Shown here in pieces: positions 28,949-41,375 of a stretch of 64,000 nucleotides of DNA (positions are counted from its first letter, which is position 1; each line of letters opens with the position of its first letter). The notes beneath the pieces were generated by a model, which was not told where the DNA came from, ran no database searches, and saw only the letters and a list, made by a program, of their open reading frames with translations. The stretch comes from Salinisphaera sp. LB1 (lineage in GTDB: Bacteria > Pseudomonadota > Gammaproteobacteria > Nevskiales > Salinisphaeraceae): positions 1,302,001 to 1,366,000 of the forward strand of contig NZ_CP029488.1 of the NCBI RefSeq assembly GCF_003177035.1, given 5' to 3'. The position numbers and the translations under genes were made by a program.

Positions 28949-29952
28949 AGCGCGTAATCCCGCGTGCCGCGCAGCAACACGATGAAAAACGGCGCGCCGA
29001 GCAGCGCGGTCAGCAGCCCCACCGGCAGCTCGGCCGGCGCGACCACCACCCGGGCCAGGGTATCGGCGGCCAGCAACAGCACCGCCCCGGCCAGGGCGGA
29101 GGCCGGCAACAACGTGCGATGATCCGGCCCGATCGCCAGCCGCACGATATGCGGCACCACCAGACCGACAAAGGCGATCGCCCCGGCCAGGGCCACCGAA
29201 ATACCGACGCCGAAGGCGACCAGCACGATCAACACGGTCTTGGTCCGGTCTACTGCGAAACCCAGGTGACGGGCCTCGGATTCGCCCAGCAACAATGCGT
29301 TCAAGGCCCGTGCCCGGGCCGGCAGGCCGGCCAGCACGGCCGCGGCGGCGACCGCGATCAGGCCCACGCGCGGCCAGTTGGCGCCTTCCAACCCGCCCAT
29401 CTGCCACAGGCTGATACGACGCAGCATGTCGTTGCTGGCATAGAACTCCAGCAGCGAGGTGAGCGAGCCGGCCAGCGCGGATATCGCGATGCCGGCCAAC
29501 AGCATGGTGGCCACCGATGTGCCGGTGGCGCGGGTGGCCAGCGCATAGACCAGCACCACCGCCGCCGCGCCGCCCGCGAACGCGGCCAGCGCCACCAGTG
29601 ACAGCCCGGCAAAACCGGCCAGCGCGCCGCCGAACACGATCGCGAGGCTGGCTCCGGCCGAAGCCCCGGCGGTGACACCGATCAATGAGGGATCGGCCAG
29701 CGGATTGCGAAACAAGCCCTGCATGGCCGCACCCGAAATTGCCAGGATCGCGCCGACCAGCGCGGTCAGCAGCGCCCGCGGCAGACGGATCGCATTGACG
29801 ATGAGCGCGGTCTGATCGACGCGATCATGGAAATGGAAAAGTGCGGCCACAACCTGACCGATCGGCAGCCGCACCGCGCCAAAGGCGAGCTCGGCCATAA
29901 AAGCCGCCGCCAGCAACACGCACAGCATGACGATCAACAGGCGCGGCTTCAT
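28945..29952 (-). CDS. btuC: Cobalamin ABC transporter permease (FecCD family)
   Basis: This 335-residue FecCD-type permease has about ten membrane segments. The conserved [19 protein letters not shown] segment near residue 57 and [19 protein letters not shown] follow the family pattern. On its own it could belong to a siderophore or B12 system, but its position between cobQ (ATGA overlap) and btuD/cobU, behind a cobalamin riboswitch and with btuF at the end of the block, points to B12 uptake. Confidence 0.9.
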   Translation of the reverse strand: MKPRLLIVMLCVLLAAAFMAELAFGAVRLPIGQVVAALFHFHDRVDQTALIVNAIRLPRALLTALVGAILAISGAAMQGLFRNPLADPSLIGVTAGASAGASLAIVFGGALAGFAGLSLVALAAFAGGAAAVVLVYALATRATGTSVATMLLAGIAISALAGSLTSLLEFYASNDMLRRISLWQMGGLEGANWPRVGLIAVAAAAVLAGLPARARALNALLLGESEARHLGFAVDRTKTVLIVLVAFGVGISVALAGAIAFVGLVVPHIVRLAIGPDHRTLLPASALAGAVLLLAADTLARVVVAPAELPVGLLTALLGAPFFIVLLRGTRDYAL

Positions 29953-31382
29953 GGCAGGGCTTCCAGATCGATCGCCGCCTCGACCGCATCCGCCAAGCGT
30001 TCCAGGCTGGCCTCGCGGCGCTCGGCCTGATCGACGGCACCGGCCGCGTCGAGCCCGGCCCAGGCCAGGATCGCGTCGCAGCCGGCGCCGGTATCGAACA
30101 GGCCGTGCAGATAGGTGCCGGCGATCTGGCCGTCGGCCGAAAGCGCGCCGTCCGGGCCGTCATCGAGCTGGAGAAACGGCCGTGCCAGCGCAGCCCTCGC
30201 GGTCACGCCGCAGTGGATGCGATAGCCGGCGACCGCGCCACCGCCGGCCAGCGCGCCGGTCACATTCTGCAGATGCTTGTTCGTATCCAGCCGCGTCGTG
30301 AAGTCGAGCAGGCCGAGGCCGTCCGTCGTCCCTGGTCGATCCTCGACGCCGTCCGGATCGGCGATTTCGCGGCCCAGCATCTGATAACCGCCGCAAATGC
30401 CGAGCAGCTTGCCGCCATAGCGCAGATGGCGCTTGATGCGATCCGGCCAGCCGGCGTTGACCAGCCAGGCACAGTCGGCGCGGGTGTTCTTGGAGCCGGC
30501 CAGCACGATCAGATCGGCCGGGCCCGGGGTATCGCCGGGGCCGACGAACTGCAGATCGACCCGCGGATGGGCGCGCAGGGCATCGAAATCGGTGTGGTTG
30601 CTGATTCGAGGGGTAACCGGCACCTGTACTACGAGCGCATCGGCGGCGGTCGTCTGCCCGGTATCGATCGCGTCCTCGGCGTCCAGATGCAGGCCCGCCA
30701 GGTAGGGCAACACGCCGAACACCGGCTTGCCGGTACGCGCTTCCAGCCAATCCAGCCCCGGCTGCAGCAGACCGATATCGCCGCGAAAGCGATTGATCAC
30801 GAAGCCCGCCACGCGTTCGCGTTCAGACGGCGACAGCAACGCCAGCGTACCCACGAGTTGGGCGAACACGCCGCCCTTGTCGATGTCGGCGACCAGGATC
30901 ACCGGGCAATCCACGGCCTCGGCGAAGCCCATGTTGGCGATATCGCCCGCGCGCAGATTGATCTCGGCGGGGCTGCCGGCGCCCTCGACCAGCACACGCG
31001 GGTAGGCAGCGGCCAGTCGCGCATGCGAGGCGCGCACCGCCGCCATCGCCTGTGGCTTGTAGCCATGGTAGCAGCCGGCATCCATCGCGCCGACGGCATG
31101 GCCGTGGATGATGACCTGGGCGCCGATGTCGCTGGCAGGCTTGAGCAGCACCGGGTTCATGTCGGTGGTGGCCGCCACGCGCGCGGCCTGTGCCTGCAGG
31201 TATTGCGAGCGGCCGATCTCGCCGCCATCGACCGTTACCGCGCTGTTGAGCGCCATGTTCTGCGGCTTGAACGGGGCCACGGCCATGCCGCGCCGGGCAT
31301 ACGCCCGCGCCAGCCCGGCCACCAGCGTCGACTTGCCGGCGTCCGAGGTCGTGCCCTGGATCATCAGCGTCCTTGCTGTCAT
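29949..31382 (-). CDS. cobQ: Cobyric acid synthase (glutamine-hydrolysing)
   Basis: CobQ amidates four side chains of adenosylcobyrinate diamide. The 477-residue protein has an N-terminal dethiobiotin-synthase-like ATP domain ([18 protein letters not shown]) and a C-terminal type-1 glutamine amidotransferase domain with [10 protein letters not shown], whose cysteine is the likely nucleophile. Its presence without corrin-ring genes nearby suggests salvage of cobyrinate-level precursors or a ring pathway encoded elsewhere. Upstream is a 766-bp repeat region before cobO. Confidence 0.95.
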   Translation of the reverse strand: MTARTLMIQGTTSDAGKSTLVAGLARAYARRGMAVAPFKPQNMALNSAVTVDGGEIGRSQYLQAQAARVAATTDMNPVLLKPASDIGAQVIIHGHAVGAMDAGCYHGYKPQAMAAVRASHARLAAAYPRVLVEGAGSPAEINLRAGDIANMGFAEAVDCPVILVADIDKGGVFAQLVGTLALLSPSERERVAGFVINRFRGDIGLLQPGLDWLEARTGKPVFGVLPYLAGLHLDAEDAIDTGQTTAADALVVQVPVTPRISNHTDFDALRAHPRVDLQFVGPGDTPGPADLIVLAGSKNTRADCAWLVNAGWPDRIKRHLRYGGKLLGICGGYQMLGREIADPDGVEDRPGTTDGLGLLDFTTRLDTNKHLQNVTGALAGGGAVAGYRIHCGVTARAALARPFLQLDDGPDGALSADGQIAGTYLHGLFDTGAGCDAILAWAGLDAAGAVDQAERREASLERLADAVEAAIDLEALP

Positions 31383-31384
31383 GG

Positions 31385-31960
31385 GAGGCCGTTCTTCACG
31401 TCATTCGTCCACAGATTTCACGGATTGCACCGATGGGTTGCAGACGGTTTTCGGTTTGAAGACAGTTCAAAATACTCGGCTTCGTTGTTTGAGAACCTGT
31501 CCGCAGATCGACGCAGATGCACGCAGATCAAAAGGCAGATGATTCGGCCGACACTGCTTAGCCGGAATGTCGATTGCAGCTCGTTCTTGCGGGCATATTC
31601 GAGGCTTCGTTCTTTAAGTCATTCATCCGCAGATTTCGCAGATTAATTGCAGGCGGTTTTCAGGCTTGAGGATAGTTCAGAATATTCGGCTTCGTTCCTT
31701 GGGAACCTGTCCGCAGATCGACGCAGATGCACGCAGATCGGAAGGCAGATGATTCGGCCGACACTGCTTAGCTGGAATGTCGATTGCAGCTCGTTCTTGC
31801 GGGCATATTCGAGGCTTCGTTCTTTAAGTCACTCATCCGCAGATTTCGTAGATTAATTGCAGGCGTTTTTCGGCTTGAGGACAGCTCGAAATCCTCGGCT
31901 TGTTTCCTTGAGAACCTGTCCGCAGATCGACGCAGATGCACGCAGATCAAAAGCAAATGA
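31385..31960. repeat. Tandem ~210-bp repeat (about three copies) between cobQ and cobO
   Basis: The marker GAACCTGTCCGCAGATCGAC recurs at about 31493, 31703 and 31912, with periods of 210 and 209 bp. Each unit holds a CTTCGTTC..TAAGTCA segment, type-A remnants (ATCCGCAGATTTCGCAGATT), a unit-specific spacer (GGCGGTTTTC..TTGAGG) and a type-B block (CAGATCGACGCAGATGCACG). Copies differ by scattered substitutions, so the array is not very recent. No credible gene lies within. Confidence 0.9.
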
Positions 31961-32029
31961 CTCGTCCGATGCTGTTAAATCGGCATCGATTGTAGCCTCG
32001 ATGCCATGATCTAGGCGATGCCATACGTT

Positions 32030-32130
32030 TCTTAAATTTGCGTAATCTGTGAAATCTGCGGATAGCCGCTTTGTAAAAACATATTGAGACCTGCGTAGAG
32101 CGGCGTCGATCTGCGGACAGATTTATCGAA
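32030..32130. repeat. Solo type-A/type-B repeat next to cobO
   Basis: TGCGTAATCTGTGAAATCTG (type A) at about 32040-32060 is followed about 50 bp later by GGCGTCGATCTGCGGACAG (type B). It is a further member of the dispersed family, lying between the 210-bp array and the 3' end of cobO. Confidence 0.65.
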
Positions 32131-32148
32131 AAACGAATCGAAGCGGGG

Positions 32149-32757
32149 TCAGTAATCCACCCCGGCGCGGGCCTTGATGCCGGCCTTGAAGGCGTGCTTG
32201 ACGTTGTCGACCTCGGACACCGTATCGGCCAGTTCGCGCAGGCCCGAACCGCCGCCGCGGCCGGTGACGATCACTGACTGCTCGACCGGGCGGTTGGCGA
32301 TGGCGTTCAGTACGAGCTCTTCGTCCAGGTACTTGTAGCCGAGCATATAGGTCAGCTCGTCGATGACGACCAGATCGTAGGCCGGGTCCTGCAACATCGG
32401 CTCGACCTGGGCCCAGGTGCGCTCGGCGGCTTCGATATCGCCCGAGCGATCCTGGGTGTTCCACGTGAATCCCGTGCCCATCTGGTAAAAATCGACCTGC
32501 GGGCAGTGATCACGCAGATAGATCTCCTCGCCGGAGAGTTGCACGCCCTTGATGAACTGCACCACGCCGATCTTCTGGCCATAGCCGAGTGCGCGCATCA
32601 CCATGCCGAAAGCCGAGGACGACTTGCCCTTGCCCTTGCCGGTAATGAACACGAACACGCCGCGCTCGATATCCGCGGCCTGGATGCCGGCGTCGACTTT
32701 TTCCTTGTGCTTCTGCATCGTCGCCTTATGGCGGGCGTCGCTTTTCGATTCGCTCAT
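32149..32757 (-). CDS. cobO: Corrinoid adenosyltransferase (CobO/BtuR type)
   Basis: This enzyme transfers adenosine from ATP to reduced cobalamin or cobinamide. The 202-residue protein has the P-loop ITGKGKGKSSSAFGM, the VQFIKG segment and VVIDELTYML, all typical of the BtuR/CobO/CobP family. Its ATG at 32757 follows the btuB stop by 18 bp, so it is co-transcribed with btuB and under the same cobalamin riboswitch. It supplies the adenosylated substrates needed by CobQ and CobU. Confidence 0.95.
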   Translation of the reverse strand: MSESKSDARHKATMQKHKEKVDAGIQAADIERGVFVFITGKGKGKSSSAFGMVMRALGYGQKIGVVQFIKGVQLSGEEIYLRDHCPQVDFYQMGTGFTWNTQDRSGDIEAAERTWAQVEPMLQDPAYDLVVIDELTYMLGYKYLDEELVLNAIANRPVEQSVIVTGRGGGSGLRELADTVSEVDNVKHAFKAGIKARAGVDY

Positions 32758-32775
32758 GACATGGCCTTTGCTGGC

Positions 32776-34650
32776 TCAGATATGGCCCGGGCTATAGCTG
32801 ACGGTGACATAAACCGCCCGCCCGGGTTGGTTGTAGAAGTCGACGGTCTGGTAATGACGATCGAACATGTTGGATAGCTTGGCCTGAACTTTCCACGCCT
32901 TGGTCACCCGCATTTCGCCTGTCAGACCGAACAGCGCGTAACCACCGAGCTTGTCGGTATTGGCCGGATCGTTGTAGCGCGACCCGACCAGCTTGGCACG
33001 GGCGCCGATCGAGAACCGCGCGGACAGATCGCGGTCGACGTGCAGCGAGGCCGAGTAGTTCGGGCGGCGCGCCAGATCGTTGCCGTGGTTCGCCCCGCGC
33101 CCGCGATTCTCGGCGTTCAGCCAGTCGGCATTCGCGCCGATACGCCAGTGGCCGAGATAGGCCGTCACCTCGCCTTCCACGCCGCGGATGCGCGCCGAAC
33201 TCACGTTGCGTGGTGTGTAGTTGGCGTCCAGCGTGATCTCGTCGTTGATATCGGTCTGGTAGGCATGGACCGCCCAATGCCCCCAACCCGGCGTGGCCTT
33301 GAGACCGATTTCGCCCGTGCGCGACTTCTCCGGTTTGAGATTGGGATTCGAGTCAAACGGATAGTAGAGATCGTTGAAGGTCGGTGCGTTGAAGGCGTTG
33401 CCGTAGGCGGCGGTCAGCGTATAGGTCGGGTTGACGTGATAGCCGTAGGTGATCGAGCCGGTGGCATGATTGCCATAGGCCTGGTTGTCGTCGTCGCGGG
33501 CGGCCAGATCGATCTCGTGGGCGCCGAAGCGGCCCTGGTACTCGCCGAACACGCCGGTGTTGCCGCGCTTGTTCTGCTTGTAGTCGGCCGAGCTGGTGAC
33601 CGCGTCCTGGCGATAATCCACCCCGAGGGTGGCGCTCTGCTGTCTGGCGAGCACGAAATCGTTCTGCCAACTGACGCTATCGCGGCGCGTGTCGAAACGG
33701 CTGACATAATCGCCATCGAAATAGTTTTTCGACCGATCGCGACTGCGCGACAGGCGCAACTTGGAATCCCAGAAATCGGCCAGTGGCGCATCCACGCTCA
33801 GGCCATAGACTTCCTGCACCGAGTGCGACTGGTTAGTCGTAGGGCCGTCGTATTCGACATGGCCATCGGACCGAAGATAATGGCCGTTCACCGACCAGCC
33901 GTTATCGAAGGTATAGCCGACGTTCGCCGAACCGTCCGCGCGGTGGTAGCCGTCGCGGTCGGGCTGGTTGGCGTAACAGCCGGCGCCACCCTTGGGCGAA
34001 CTGAACGGCCGGCCGGTACAGGCATTGAAGCCGCCCGTGTACTCGCCGGACACGCTGAAGTTGTAGTGTAGGCGTTTCGTCGCCCCCGAAACGCCGCCCT
34101 GGCCTTTCCAGGTGTCGTAGCTGCCACCGGTCACCGAGAAGTAAGGCGTGGGCCCGCGGCCCTTGGCCCCCTTGCCGTCGCGGGTGAAGATCTGGATCAC
34201 GCCGCCGACGGCATCGGCGCCGTACAGCGAGGAACGCGGCCCGCGCACGATCTCGATGCGCTGGATCTGGGAGACCGGAAAATCCTGGATCGCCGCCTGA
34301 CCGCTGGTGGCCGAGCCCCAGCGCACGCCGTCGACCAGCACCACCACCTGGCTGGCATCGGTACCGCGCAGGTGAATCGATGTCGCCTTGCCCGGGCCAC
34401 CGTTGTTGGCGATCGACAGACTCGGCGTATCGCCGAGCAGTTCGGCCAGACTCTGGGCCTGGCTGCGCTCGATATCGGCCCGGGTGATGACCGTGGTAGC
34501 GGCCAGCGTACTGTTCCGGGATTGCGGCGTGCGCGTGGCGGTCACCACCACCGGGTTCAAATCGGTGGTCGCGGCCCGCGGCGGCGACGCCCCCCAGGCA
34601 GACGATACCCCGAGCAGGGCCGCAAATGCGGGCCCGGTGCGAAACTGCAT
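32776..34650 (-). CDS. btuB: TonB-dependent cobalamin outer-membrane receptor
   Basis: This 624-residue outer-membrane barrel has an N-terminal signal-like segment, then the TonB-box region LNPVVVTATRTP and a plug domain (QSLAELLGDTPSLSI, IHLRGTDASQVVVLVDGVRW, RGPRSSLYGADAVGGVI). The C-terminus ends in the beta-strand VYVTVSYSPGHI. The ATG at 34650 is chosen over the longer frame to 34812, which runs into the riboswitch. A cobalamin riboswitch precedes it and cobO follows 18 bp downstream, so B12 is the likely ligand. Confidence 0.93.
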   Translation of the reverse strand: MQFRTGPAFAALLGVSSAWGASPPRAATTDLNPVVVTATRTPQSRNSTLAATTVITRADIERSQAQSLAELLGDTPSLSIANNGGPGKATSIHLRGTDASQVVVLVDGVRWGSATSGQAAIQDFPVSQIQRIEIVRGPRSSLYGADAVGGVIQIFTRDGKGAKGRGPTPYFSVTGGSYDTWKGQGGVSGATKRLHYNFSVSGEYTGGFNACTGRPFSSPKGGAGCYANQPDRDGYHRADGSANVGYTFDNGWSVNGHYLRSDGHVEYDGPTTNQSHSVQEVYGLSVDAPLADFWDSKLRLSRSRDRSKNYFDGDYVSRFDTRRDSVSWQNDFVLARQQSATLGVDYRQDAVTSSADYKQNKRGNTGVFGEYQGRFGAHEIDLAARDDDNQAYGNHATGSITYGYHVNPTYTLTAAYGNAFNAPTFNDLYYPFDSNPNLKPEKSRTGEIGLKATPGWGHWAVHAYQTDINDEITLDANYTPRNVSSARIRGVEGEVTAYLGHWRIGANADWLNAENRGRGANHGNDLARRPNYSASLHVDRDLSARFSIGARAKLVGSRYNDPANTDKLGGYALFGLTGEMRVTKAWKVQAKLSNMFDRHYQTVDFYNQPGRAVYVTVSYSPGHI

Positions 34651-34775
34651 TGTCGTCGTCTCGATCGGCGGGCACGCCCGTCCGCGTGCCGAAGTCGCTG
34701 ACCATCGCCGGGCAAGACGAACGGACCGCGCGCGAACAGGCGCCGGCACCGATCGCGTGTGGCGACGGTCCCCCT

Positions 34776-34970
34776 GTGCCAGGCCGGTCTCCGGACTTGC
34801 AGTCAGACCCATGTCTGCGCGCGGCCTTCCCGAGGCAAGATGTTCGCCTCAGTGGCTGGAATGCGCGACGCCGTGAATTACCACACGGCGCTGCCTACCG
34901 TTGCGGGGGCAGTGTCGGCTTGGCGCTTGCGCGCGCACCGACTTCCCGTTTCACCGCATCCGTGGATGCG
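34776..34970 (-). promoter_or_regulatory. Cobalamin riboswitch upstream of btuB
   Basis: On the minus strand the conserved elements appear in order: a P1-like stem (GCATCCACGGATGC region), CGGGAAGTCGGTG, GCCAAGCCGACACTGCCCC followed by CGCAACGGTA, GCCACTGAGG, GGGAAGGC and the B12 box GCAAGTCCGGAGACCGGCC. This is the canonical core of the cobalamin aptamer. It should lower expression of btuB, cobO and probably the downstream genes when adenosylcobalamin is plentiful. Confidence 0.95.
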
Positions 34971-35087
34971 ACACCTGTCACGGCGACGATGCTAGGCAGC
35001 CCCCGAGACGCCGTCAAGCCGGGCTTGGCGCCGGCAACGGGCCCAATCGGGCCGCGGGCGGCCTGCGGCCAGGGCTTGCGGATTTTT

Positions 35088-35105
35088 CGCTTATCCGGAT
35101 AAGCG
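35088..35105. promoter_or_regulatory. 18-bp perfect palindrome upstream of metH
   Basis: CGCTTATCCGGATAAGCG is perfectly self-complementary and lies 38 bp before the ATG of the metH N-terminal ORF. A TATACT hexamer, a possible -10 box, follows a few bases later (about 35108-35113). The site has the form of a dimeric regulator operator. It does not match MetR or MetJ boxes, and no regulator is suggested by neighbouring genes. Confidence 0.4.
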
Positions 35106-35143
35106 GATATACTCCCATCCTTATTCGCGAGCTGCAGGGTGAT

Positions 35144-36196
35144 ATGAGCGACACGCGACACGCCATCGAGCGCGTTCTGGCCGACCGGATTCTTGTGATC
35201 GACGGCGCCATGGGCACCATGATCCAGAACTATGGCCCCTCGGAGGCGGAATACCGCGGCGAGCGCTTCGCCGACTGGCCCTCCGATCTGCAGGGCAACA
35301 ACGACCTGCTGACGCTGACCTATCCGGATCTGATCAAGGGCATCCACCGGCAGTATGCCGAGGCCGGGGCCCATATCATTACGACGAACACCTTCTCGTC
35401 GACCACGATCGCCCAGGCCGACTACCACATGGAAGATCTGGCGGTGGAGCTCAACGTCGAGGCCGCCAAACTCGCCCGCGAGGTGGTCGAGGAATTCGAA
35501 AGCGACACGCAGCCGATGTACGTGGCCGGGGTGATCGGGCCGACCAACCGCACGGCCTCGATCTCGCCGGACGTCAACGACCCCGGCAAGCGCAACACCG
35601 ATTTCGTCGAACTGGCGACCGCCTATGGCCAGGCCGCCGAGGCCTTGCTCGAAGGCGGCGTCGACATCATTCTGATGGAGACCATCTTCGACACCCTCAA
35701 CGCCAAGGCGGCGATTTATGCCGTGCGCAGGCTCATGCGCGAGCGCGGTATCGACGTGCCGCTGATGATTTCCGGCACCATCACCGATGCCTCCGGCCGC
35801 ACCCTGTCCGGCCAGACCACCGAGGCCTTCTACAACTCGGTGGCCCACGGTCGGCCGCTCACCATGGGGCTGAACTGCGCGCTGGGCCCAGACGCGCTGC
35901 GCCAGTACGTCGCCGAGCTGTCGCGCATCGCGCCCTGCTACACCCACGCCTATCCCAACGCCGGCCTGCCCAACGAATTCGGCGAATACGACCTGCAGCC
36001 GGACGAAATGGCCGAGCACATCGGCGAATGGGCCGACTCGGGTCTGCTCAACATGGCCGGCGGCTGCTGCGGTTCCACCCCGGAGCATATCGGCGCCATC
36101 GCGAACGCCGTGGCGGGCAAAGCCCCGCGCCGCCGGCCCGAGATCAAGCAGGCCATGCGCCTGTCCGGCCTGGAGCCGTTCACCGCCTCTGCTTAG
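35144..36196 (+). CDS. metH: Methionine synthase, homocysteine-binding module (split MetH, N-terminal part)
   Basis: The 350-residue protein corresponds to the first domain of cobalamin-dependent methionine synthase, which binds homocysteine through zinc. It starts with [15 protein letters not shown] and ends with the zinc-ligand pair in [13 protein letters not shown] plus the earlier cysteine in GLNCALGP. The ORF stops at the linker before the folate domain ([12 protein letters not shown]). A natural two-gene metH exists in some gammaproteobacteria, so this is probably functional. The rest of the enzyme is encoded 483 bp downstream, beyond a nuclease-like gene and repeats. Confidence 0.93.
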   Translation: MSDTRHAIERVLADRILVIDGAMGTMIQNYGPSEAEYRGERFADWPSDLQGNNDLLTLTYPDLIKGIHRQYAEAGAHIITTNTFSSTTIAQADYHMEDLAVELNVEAAKLAREVVEEFESDTQPMYVAGVIGPTNRTASISPDVNDPGKRNTDFVELATAYGQAAEALLEGGVDIILMETIFDTLNAKAAIYAVRRLMRERGIDVPLMISGTITDASGRTLSGQTTEAFYNSVAHGRPLTMGLNCALGPDALRQYVAELSRIAPCYTHAYPNAGLPNEFGEYDLQPDEMAEHIGEWADSGLLNMAGGCCGSTPEHIGAIANAVAGKAPRRRPEIKQAMRLSGLEPFTASA

Positions 36197-36209
36197 GGTT
36201 TGGAATATC

Positions 36210-36669
36210 TATCCGCAGATTTCACAGATTGTGCAGATTTTTGTATGGACCGCCGAGATCCCGAGACCTACGCAATCATTGGAGCTGCGATGGAAGTCCA
36301 TCGAACCCTCGGCAATGGCTTTTTGGAGTCGGTTTATCACGAGGCTTTGGCGATCGAGTTCGGTGAGCGCGATATACCGTTCGTGCGCGAGCCCGAGCTG
36401 ACGGTCGCTTACAAGGGGCACAGGCTTTCCTGCGCCTACCGCGCCGACTTTGTGTGTTTTGGAGATGTGATCGTAGAACTGAAGGCCCTGAGCCAGCTGT
36501 CGGGCAACGAACAGTCGCAGGTAGTCAACTATCTAAAGGCTTCGGGAATCGAAAAAGGGCTACTGCTCAATTTCGGCCGGGACAGCTTGCAGCACCGTCG
36601 CTTGATCCGGTCGAACGGTTCACCCCTCCATTCATTTTAAATCTGTGAAATCTGCGCAATCTGCGGATA
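36210..36669. mobile_element. Inverted-repeat-bounded element carrying a GxxExxY gene
   Basis: The left arm (36210-36242) reads TATCCGCAGATT followed by two NNNCAGATT units. The right arm (36639-36669) is its inverted counterpart with the same 12-bp end and two units of the same type. The 460-bp segment holds only the GxxExxY ORF and lies between the two metH ORFs. The same arms bracket gene-less 143-189-bp segments elsewhere (39445-39587, 20768-20941, 21022-21210). No target duplication was evident. Confidence 0.55.
36245..36640 (+). CDS. GxxExxY protein (PD-(D/E)XK nuclease-like)
   Basis: This small protein of 131 residues carries the name-giving motif GFLESVY in the segment [14 protein letters not shown]. 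Further on, [18 protein letters not shown] supplies the D...ExK residues of a PD-(D/E)XK nuclease core. The biochemical role of this family is not established. The ATG at 36245 (MDRRDPET) is preferred; the frame continues upstream through the repeat arm to 36200. The stop codon lies inside the right arm. It sits between the two metH ORFs, in the same direction, and does not seem related to methionine synthesis. Confidence 0.82.
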   Translation: MDRRDPETYAIIGAAMEVHRTLGNGFLESVYHEALAIEFGERDIPFVREPELTVAYKGHRLSCAYRADFVCFGDVIVELKALSQLSGNEQSQVVNYLKASGIEKGLLLNFGRDSLQHRRLIRSNGSPLHSF

Positions 36670-36679
36670 AAACGCTTCT

Positions 36680-39412
<2,733 letters not shown>

Positions 39413-39444
39413 GAGTGAGTTTCAAAACCCTTGTTTAAGGCCTT

Positions 39445-39587
39445 TATCCACAGATTACGCAGATTGCACAGATTGGAATAAAGAGAGCGGGCGCCGGTGC
39501 GTATCCGAATGCGGCAGCAACAACGGCAGGCATTGATGCCACGCACTGCGCCCTAATAATCTGCGAAATCCGTGTAATCTGCGGATA
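39445..39587. repeat. 143-bp gene-less inverted-repeat element after metH
   Basis: The arm TATCCACAGATTACGCAGATT with one more CAGATT unit (39445-39474) is inverted at 39558-39587, which ends TAATCTGCGGATA. About 80 bp of unique sequence lies between. It looks like a MITE-sized version of the 36.21-36.67 kb element without its gene. Confidence 0.75.
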
Positions 39588-39906
39588 GTTCTCGAAAGCG
39601 AAGTCAATAGGCCGGCCATTCGCGGCGGGCTCGCGGATTCACGTAAAGCCTTCGTATGCGATGTTCGGGCCGACTCCGTCGTCGGTGAGCGCCTCAAATC
39701 CGCTATGCCGCGAAACGATAACCGCATCGGTGCGCATCGGCGTTGATCTGCGGACTGTTTTTCTTCGCGAAAACAAAGCCCGAAAGCCTGGCGCCTGTTG
39801 CCACGGCGTGTCCGTCTTCAGGTTTTCAAATGAATTCTTAGGGCTACCGGCCTGCCGCGCGGATGGCGGGCCGTCGTTCCGTGCGCGGCTTGACGAGCCG
39901 GCTCCG
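39588..39906. other. Non-coding gap after metH
   Basis: No credible gene is seen between the repeat element and the CheW-type gene. A type-B-like fragment (GCGCATCGGCGTTGATCTGC) lies at about 39732-39751, matching a copy near 26745-26765. Long frames on both strands here are composition shadows. Confidence 0.6.
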
Positions 39907-41375
39907 TCAGACCTCGGCCTGCACGCGGGACGGCTCGGCGAGCAGCATGGCGGCCAGATCGCGCAGCCGCACCACCGACAGGAACTGCTGCTGCGCGCCC
40001 ACGCCAAGCCGGACCAGGCGTTTGCAGCCCACCAGACCGTCACCGTCGGAGCGCGGCCCGGCGCGGTGCTCGTAATACGACGCCACCGGCGCCTCGATAT
40101 AGGCGATGGCCTCGACGCTGTCCACGACAAAACCGACCGCGCCGTCATCGACGGTGACAATCAGCACCCGGCCGGCCTCGGCCGCCGCCGGGGTTCCGCG
40201 CCACAACAGGGCCCGCAAATCGGCCAGCATGACCGTGCTTCCGCCATGCACAAAGCGCGCCTGAAACGGCCCGCTCGCCGGACAGGGCATGGTGTCCGCC
40301 GGATAGGCGGTCACCGCGTCGATATCTTCCACCGCGGCCGAGAGCTTGCCCGCCGCGGTGAAATGCATATAGGCAAAACGGGTCCAGGCTTCGCCGGCGC
40401 TTACGGCATCGGCGCCGTTCACGGCCTTGGCGCGAACGGTCATGCCCTGGGCGAGCGCCGCATACGCTGCGACCGCGTCGTTGGCCGCGAGCTGCGCATG
40501 ATTGAGCAACAACAATGGGCCCAGCGCTTCGTCCTCGAGGAGTGCGGCGACATGATTGTGGAGGCGATCCGAGTCCGTGGCGGTCCGCCGCCGGGTTTCG
40601 TCGCAGGCGACAATGCCCAGCGCCTCGTCGACCGCCAGGGCCAGCCAGCCACAGTCCAGCTCGACCACAACTATCAAGGCGTGATCGCGGGTCGGCCGCG
40701 GGCGGCCGACCAGGGCGGCGGGATCGAGCAGGGCCAGCCGCCGGCCCCGCCAGTCGACGTGGCCGACGTAGGCGTGGGCGCCGATGGCCGGGTCGATCAC
40801 CGTCCCGCGACGGGTGATTTCGTGTACCACCGACAGCGGCAGCGCCACGCGCAGCTCGCCGCAGCGCAGAGCGAGCGCCCGCACCTCGCCGGCCATCGCC
40901 CGGGCCGTCGCGGGCTCGCCGCTGCCAGCCGCGGTCCCCTGCTGCACCTGTAGCAGATTCTCGAGCGCGAATACCGCGCCCAGATCCAGTACATACACCG
41001 CCTCGCCGCCGTCGCGCGCGAACATGCGGGGCACCAGCCCCGGTGCGACTGGGTCACACGGTGGCAGTCGGCGGCGGCGACCCGCAGCACTTGCCCCACC
41101 CCGTCGACCGCGAAGCCGAACACCTGGCCCTCGCGGGCGACGATGGCCACCAGGCGCCGGGCCGGCGCCTGATCGCCGCCGAGGCCCAGCAGTTGCGCGA
41201 AATCGATGACCGGCACCGGCGCGCCGCGCAGCACGAAACTGCCGAGCGACCAGGCCGGCGCCTGTGGCGCCGGCGCCAACCGTTCCGGCAACGGGACGAC
41301 CTCCTGCAACGCATCGCTGTCCAACGCGACCTCGGTCCCGGCCAGAACGAGGGTGGCCAGACTCAGCGCACTCAT
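39907..41375 (-). pseudogene. Multi-domain CheW-type chemotaxis coupling protein, frameshifted
   Basis: The gene should encode a protein of about 489 residues with two or three CheW-like domains. The first part ([20 protein letters not shown] to CHRVTQSHRG) and the rest (from LVPRMFARDGGEAVYVLDLG) are in different frames joined at a GGGG run near 41037-41041; one missing G explains the break. The break falls inside the first CheW domain, before its closing VYVLDLGAVF strand. Its ATG overlaps the chemoreceptor stop by four bases (ATGA), so the two were one operon. Whether the indel is real or an assembly error cannot be told here. Confidence 0.78.

Noticed and set aside
31385-31960. Possible CRISPR array
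   Set aside because: The repeat period is about 210 bp and the spacers are themselves repeated, unlike CRISPR. No cas gene is present in the window.
34651-34812. N-terminal extension of btuB
   Set aside because: The extension runs through the cobalamin riboswitch and its expression platform. The ATG at 34650 gives a proper signal peptide.
39639-40160. Extra gene downstream of the CheW-type locus on the minus strand
   Set aside because: The frame overlaps the coding frame of the CheW-type gene and then runs through type-B repeat sequence; it is a shadow.
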